Assembly (NCBI RefSeq): GCF_009695775.1 | Contig: NZ_VUNG01000004.1 | Span: 1 to 64,000 of the forward strand | Source: Hallella mizrahii | GTDB lineage: Bacteria; Bacteroidota; Bacteroidia; Bacteroidales; Bacteroidaceae | Direction of reading: 5' to 3' | DNA length: 64,000 nt | In this document: positions 62,127 to 64,000 of the stretch, one piece after another | Layout: every line of letters begins with the position of its first letter | Numbering within the stretch: the first letter of the stretch is position 1 | Translations under genes and position numbers: made by a program | Notes under the pieces: generated by a model | Told to the model about the DNA's origin: nothing | What the model saw: the letters and a program-made list of their open reading frames with translations, nothing else | Database searches by the model: none

Positions 62127-64000
62127 ATGTCAAACAAGAAAAAGCCGCTTGACGGCCTCTTCGCCCAGCTCCAGGATATCAAGGATGGCTCCGGCAAGCT
62201 GCTGAACACGGTCCTCTTCTCGAAGAACGGCAATCCGTCCGTCATCATCGAGATAGAGAACCCCGTGCAGCAGTATGCCACAGACGCTGTGCAATATGTC
62301 GCCTTCACTGACGTGCTGAACAACATCGTCCAGACCCTCGGTGAGGGCTATGCCCTGCAGAAGCAGGACGTGCTGTGCCGACAGAGCTACCACCACGATA
62401 TCACCGACGATATGGAGTTCCTCACGCGCAGCTACTTCAGCTACTTCAATGATCGACCCTATACCGAGATACGCACCTACCTTATCATCACGCAGGAGAC
62501 CGTCAAGTCCGCCTTCGTGAAGTACGACCCCAAGACATGGCTCGACTTCCATACCAAGGTCAGCAAGGTCACGGACATCCTCAAGGAGCGCGGCATTTGG
62601 CACAGAAAGCTCACCAAGGACGAGGTCAACGAGTACCTCCACCGCTTCATGGCCTTCCACTTCAAGGACGGCCCCTTCTCGATGCAGAGCTTCAAGGCCG
62701 GTGACGACTGCCTGAAGATGGGTGACAAGGTAGTCAAGTCCTTCGACATCGTCGACGTGGACGAGATTGACCTGCCCTCGCTGATAAAACCCTACCAGCC
62801 CGTGGCCGTCAACGGCTACGTCATCGCCACCGACCTGCTGGCCTTCCTCAGTGAGATTCCCGACACCGAATGTGTCATATACAACCAAGTCATCCAAATC
62901 CCCCAGCAGCGCAAGCTCCTCCGCAAGCTCCAGTCCAAGGCCAAGCGCCACGGCTCCATGCCCGACCCCAGCAACAAGATTGCCAAGGCCGACATCGAGA
63001 CCGTCCTCGACGTGCTCGCACAGGACAGCAAGCTGCTCGTCTATACCAACTTCAACCTGCTGGTGAGCTGCAAGGCTGATAAGCTGACACCCGTGACCAG
63101 CTACATCGAGACCAAGCTCTACGAGTGCGGTATCTTTGCGTCAAAGTCGGCTTATAACCAGTTGGAGCTCTTCATGGACTCCTTCCCCGGCAACGCCTAC
63201 TCGTTCAACCCCGATTACGACCTCTTCCTGACGCTCAACGACGCAGCCCTCTGCCTTTTCTTCAAGGAACATCTGAAGCACAGCGAGGACACACCGCTGA
63301 AGACCTACTACACCGACCGCCAGGGCCTGCCCGTCTGCATCGACATCACCGGCAAGGAAGGCAGGGTGAAGATGACCGACAACGCCAATTTCTTTTGCAT
63401 CGGCCCAAGCGGAAGCGGTAAGTCGTTCCACATGAACAGCGTCGTCCGCCAGCTCCTGGAGCAGAACACCGATGTGGTGATGGTTGACACGGGTGACAGC
63501 TACGAGGGTATATGCCGATATTTCAAAGGCACTTACATCACCTACTCCAAGGAGAAACCCATCTCTATGAACCCGTTCAAGATTACAGATACAGAGTATG
63601 CCCAGAACTTCGGTGAGAAGAAGAACTTCCTCAAGTCGCTCATCTTCCTCATCTTCAAGGGCAGCGAGGCACCCACGAAGATAGAGGACAAGATCATCAA
63701 CCAGACCATCGTCGAGTACTACGAGTCGTACTTCACCCCCTTCAAGGAGTTCACCGATGCCGAGCGCGACCAGCTCCGCAAGCGTCTGCTCTTAGAAGAT
63801 AAGAAGAATGGCACATATGAAAAGCACAGCAAGGAACTCGAAGAAAAATACAAACATACAGAATATGAAACAGACCTTCCAACCTCCGAAGATCCATCTG
63901 CCTTTAGCGGACAGGATAATGAACACGGTTCTCTCCATACTGCTGATGGCAGTCGTGTGGCCAGTGATGGTCCTTTACATACTGCTGAGGAGAAGGAAGC
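62127..64000 (+). CDS. traG: Conjugation ATPase TraG (VirB4-like), truncated by the window edge
   Basis: At least 624 residues of the VirB4-type ATPase that powers the transfer channel. It starts MSNKKKPLDGLFAQLQDIK. The N-terminal domain is followed by Walker A FFCIGPSGSGKSFHM and EGICRYFKGTYITYSKEKP. The ATPase core continues past the edge with a charged insert near the end (DLPTSEDPSAF, GSRVASDGPLHTAEEKEA). Position after traF is the standard order of CTnDOT-type elements. Confidence 0.93.
   Translation, partial: MSNKKKPLDGLFAQLQDIKDGSGKLLNTVLFSKNGNPSVIIEIENPVQQYATDAVQYVAFTDVLNNIVQTLGEGYALQKQDVLCRQSYHHDITDDMEFLTRSYFSYFNDRPYTEIRTYLIITQETVKSAFVKYDPKTWLDFHTKVSKVTDILKERGIWHRKLTKDEVNEYLHRFMAFHFKDGPFSMQSFKAGDDCLKMGDKVVKSFDIVDVDEIDLPSLIKPYQPVAVNGYVIATDLLAFLSEIPDTECVIYNQVIQIPQQRKLLRKLQSKAKRHGSMPDPSNKIAKADIETVLDVLAQDSKLLVYTNFNLLVSCKADKLTPVTSYIETKLYECGIFASKSAYNQLELFMDSFPGNAYSFNPDYDLFLTLNDAALCLFFKEHLKHSEDTPLKTYYTDRQGLPVCIDITGKEGRVKMTDNANFFCIGPSGSGKSFHMNSVVRQLLEQNTDVVMVDTGDSYEGICRYFKGTYITYSKEKPISMNPFKITDTEYAQNFGEKKNFLKSLIFLIFKGSEAPTKIEDKIINQTIVEYYESYFTPFKEFTDAERDQLRKRLLLEDKKNGTYEKHSKELEEKYKHTEYETDLPTSEDPSAFSGQDNEHGSLHTADGSRVASDGPLHTAEEKE

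Larger units (their letters stand above)
41138..64000. mobile_element. Integrative and conjugative element, left part (CTnDOT-like tra genes)
   Basis: The stretch from tRNA-Ser to the right edge holds a tyrosine integrase next to the tRNA, a block of mobile-element accessory genes (TOPRIM, ArdC/zincin, DUF3945, DUF4099, HU), a cell-wall hydrolase, a surface-protein cargo gene, and the beginning of a Bacteroidota tra operon (ParA, DUF3408, TraD-like, TraE, TraF, TraG). Housekeeping genes are absent from it. The exact left end is not proven, and the right end, relaxase and coupling protein lie outside the window. Confidence 0.88.

Overview
The window comes from a member of the Bacteroidales, most likely Prevotellaceae. 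The evidence is the Bacteroidota promoter form (TTG, a gap of 19-20, then TAnnTTTG) in front of many genes, an Rho with a long disordered insert, HU and LysM proteins of Bacteroidota type, a PorD-like (DUF4835) gene of the type IX secretion system, and conjugation genes of the CTnDOT kind. The genus call is an inference from gene content.

Positions 1 to about 41,140 are chromosomal backbone. In order they hold: clpC, an AddB-like nuclease and two paralogous acyl-CoA ligases with their own promoter and terminator; an aminotransferase-permease pair; a 1.1 kb gene-free stretch with an AT-rich core between inverted 22-bp repeats; rpsA and rho; three tandem tRNA-Lys genes; ftsY-rimO-HU-(HU/TM/LysM); a DUF3127 OB-fold gene divergent from dnaN; dnaN-exonuclease-porD-like-recN-(degenerate trypsin/TPR); a reverse-strand run DMP19-smpB-metH-map-tsaD-cinA; a lipoprotein; tRNA-Thr and tRNA-Gly; an HU-like gene; a 300-bp inverted-repeat element; mutS2; and tRNA-Ser(TGA).

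From just after tRNA-Ser to the end of the window lies the left part of an integrative and conjugative element (ICE). A tyrosine integrase stands beside the tRNA and is flanked on both sides by many copies of TGTAGCC. A reverse-strand block (44.2-54.0 kb) encodes mobile-element accessory proteins: a TOPRIM protein, an ArdC/zincin antirestriction protein, DUF3945/DUF4099 proteins, an element-borne HU, envelope proteins, and a fusion of phosphoribosyltransferase, MutS domain I and DUF3945. Divergent to it are a two-domain cell-wall hydrolase and a cysteine-rich BspA-type leucine-rich-repeat cargo protein. The tra operon then begins (ParA, DUF3408, HTH protein, DUF3127, TraD-like, TraE, TraF, TraG) and runs off the right edge inside traG. 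No relaxase, coupling protein or right attachment site is inside the window.

The strongest leads for undescribed biology are the PRTase-MutS-I-DUF3945 fusion with start-like sequences at its domain junctions, the HU-transmembrane-LysM protein that could link nucleoid and cell wall, the DUF3127 protein with an SSB-like acidic tip, the non-coding inverted-repeat element upstream of rpsA, and the dense TGTAGCC sites around the integrase.
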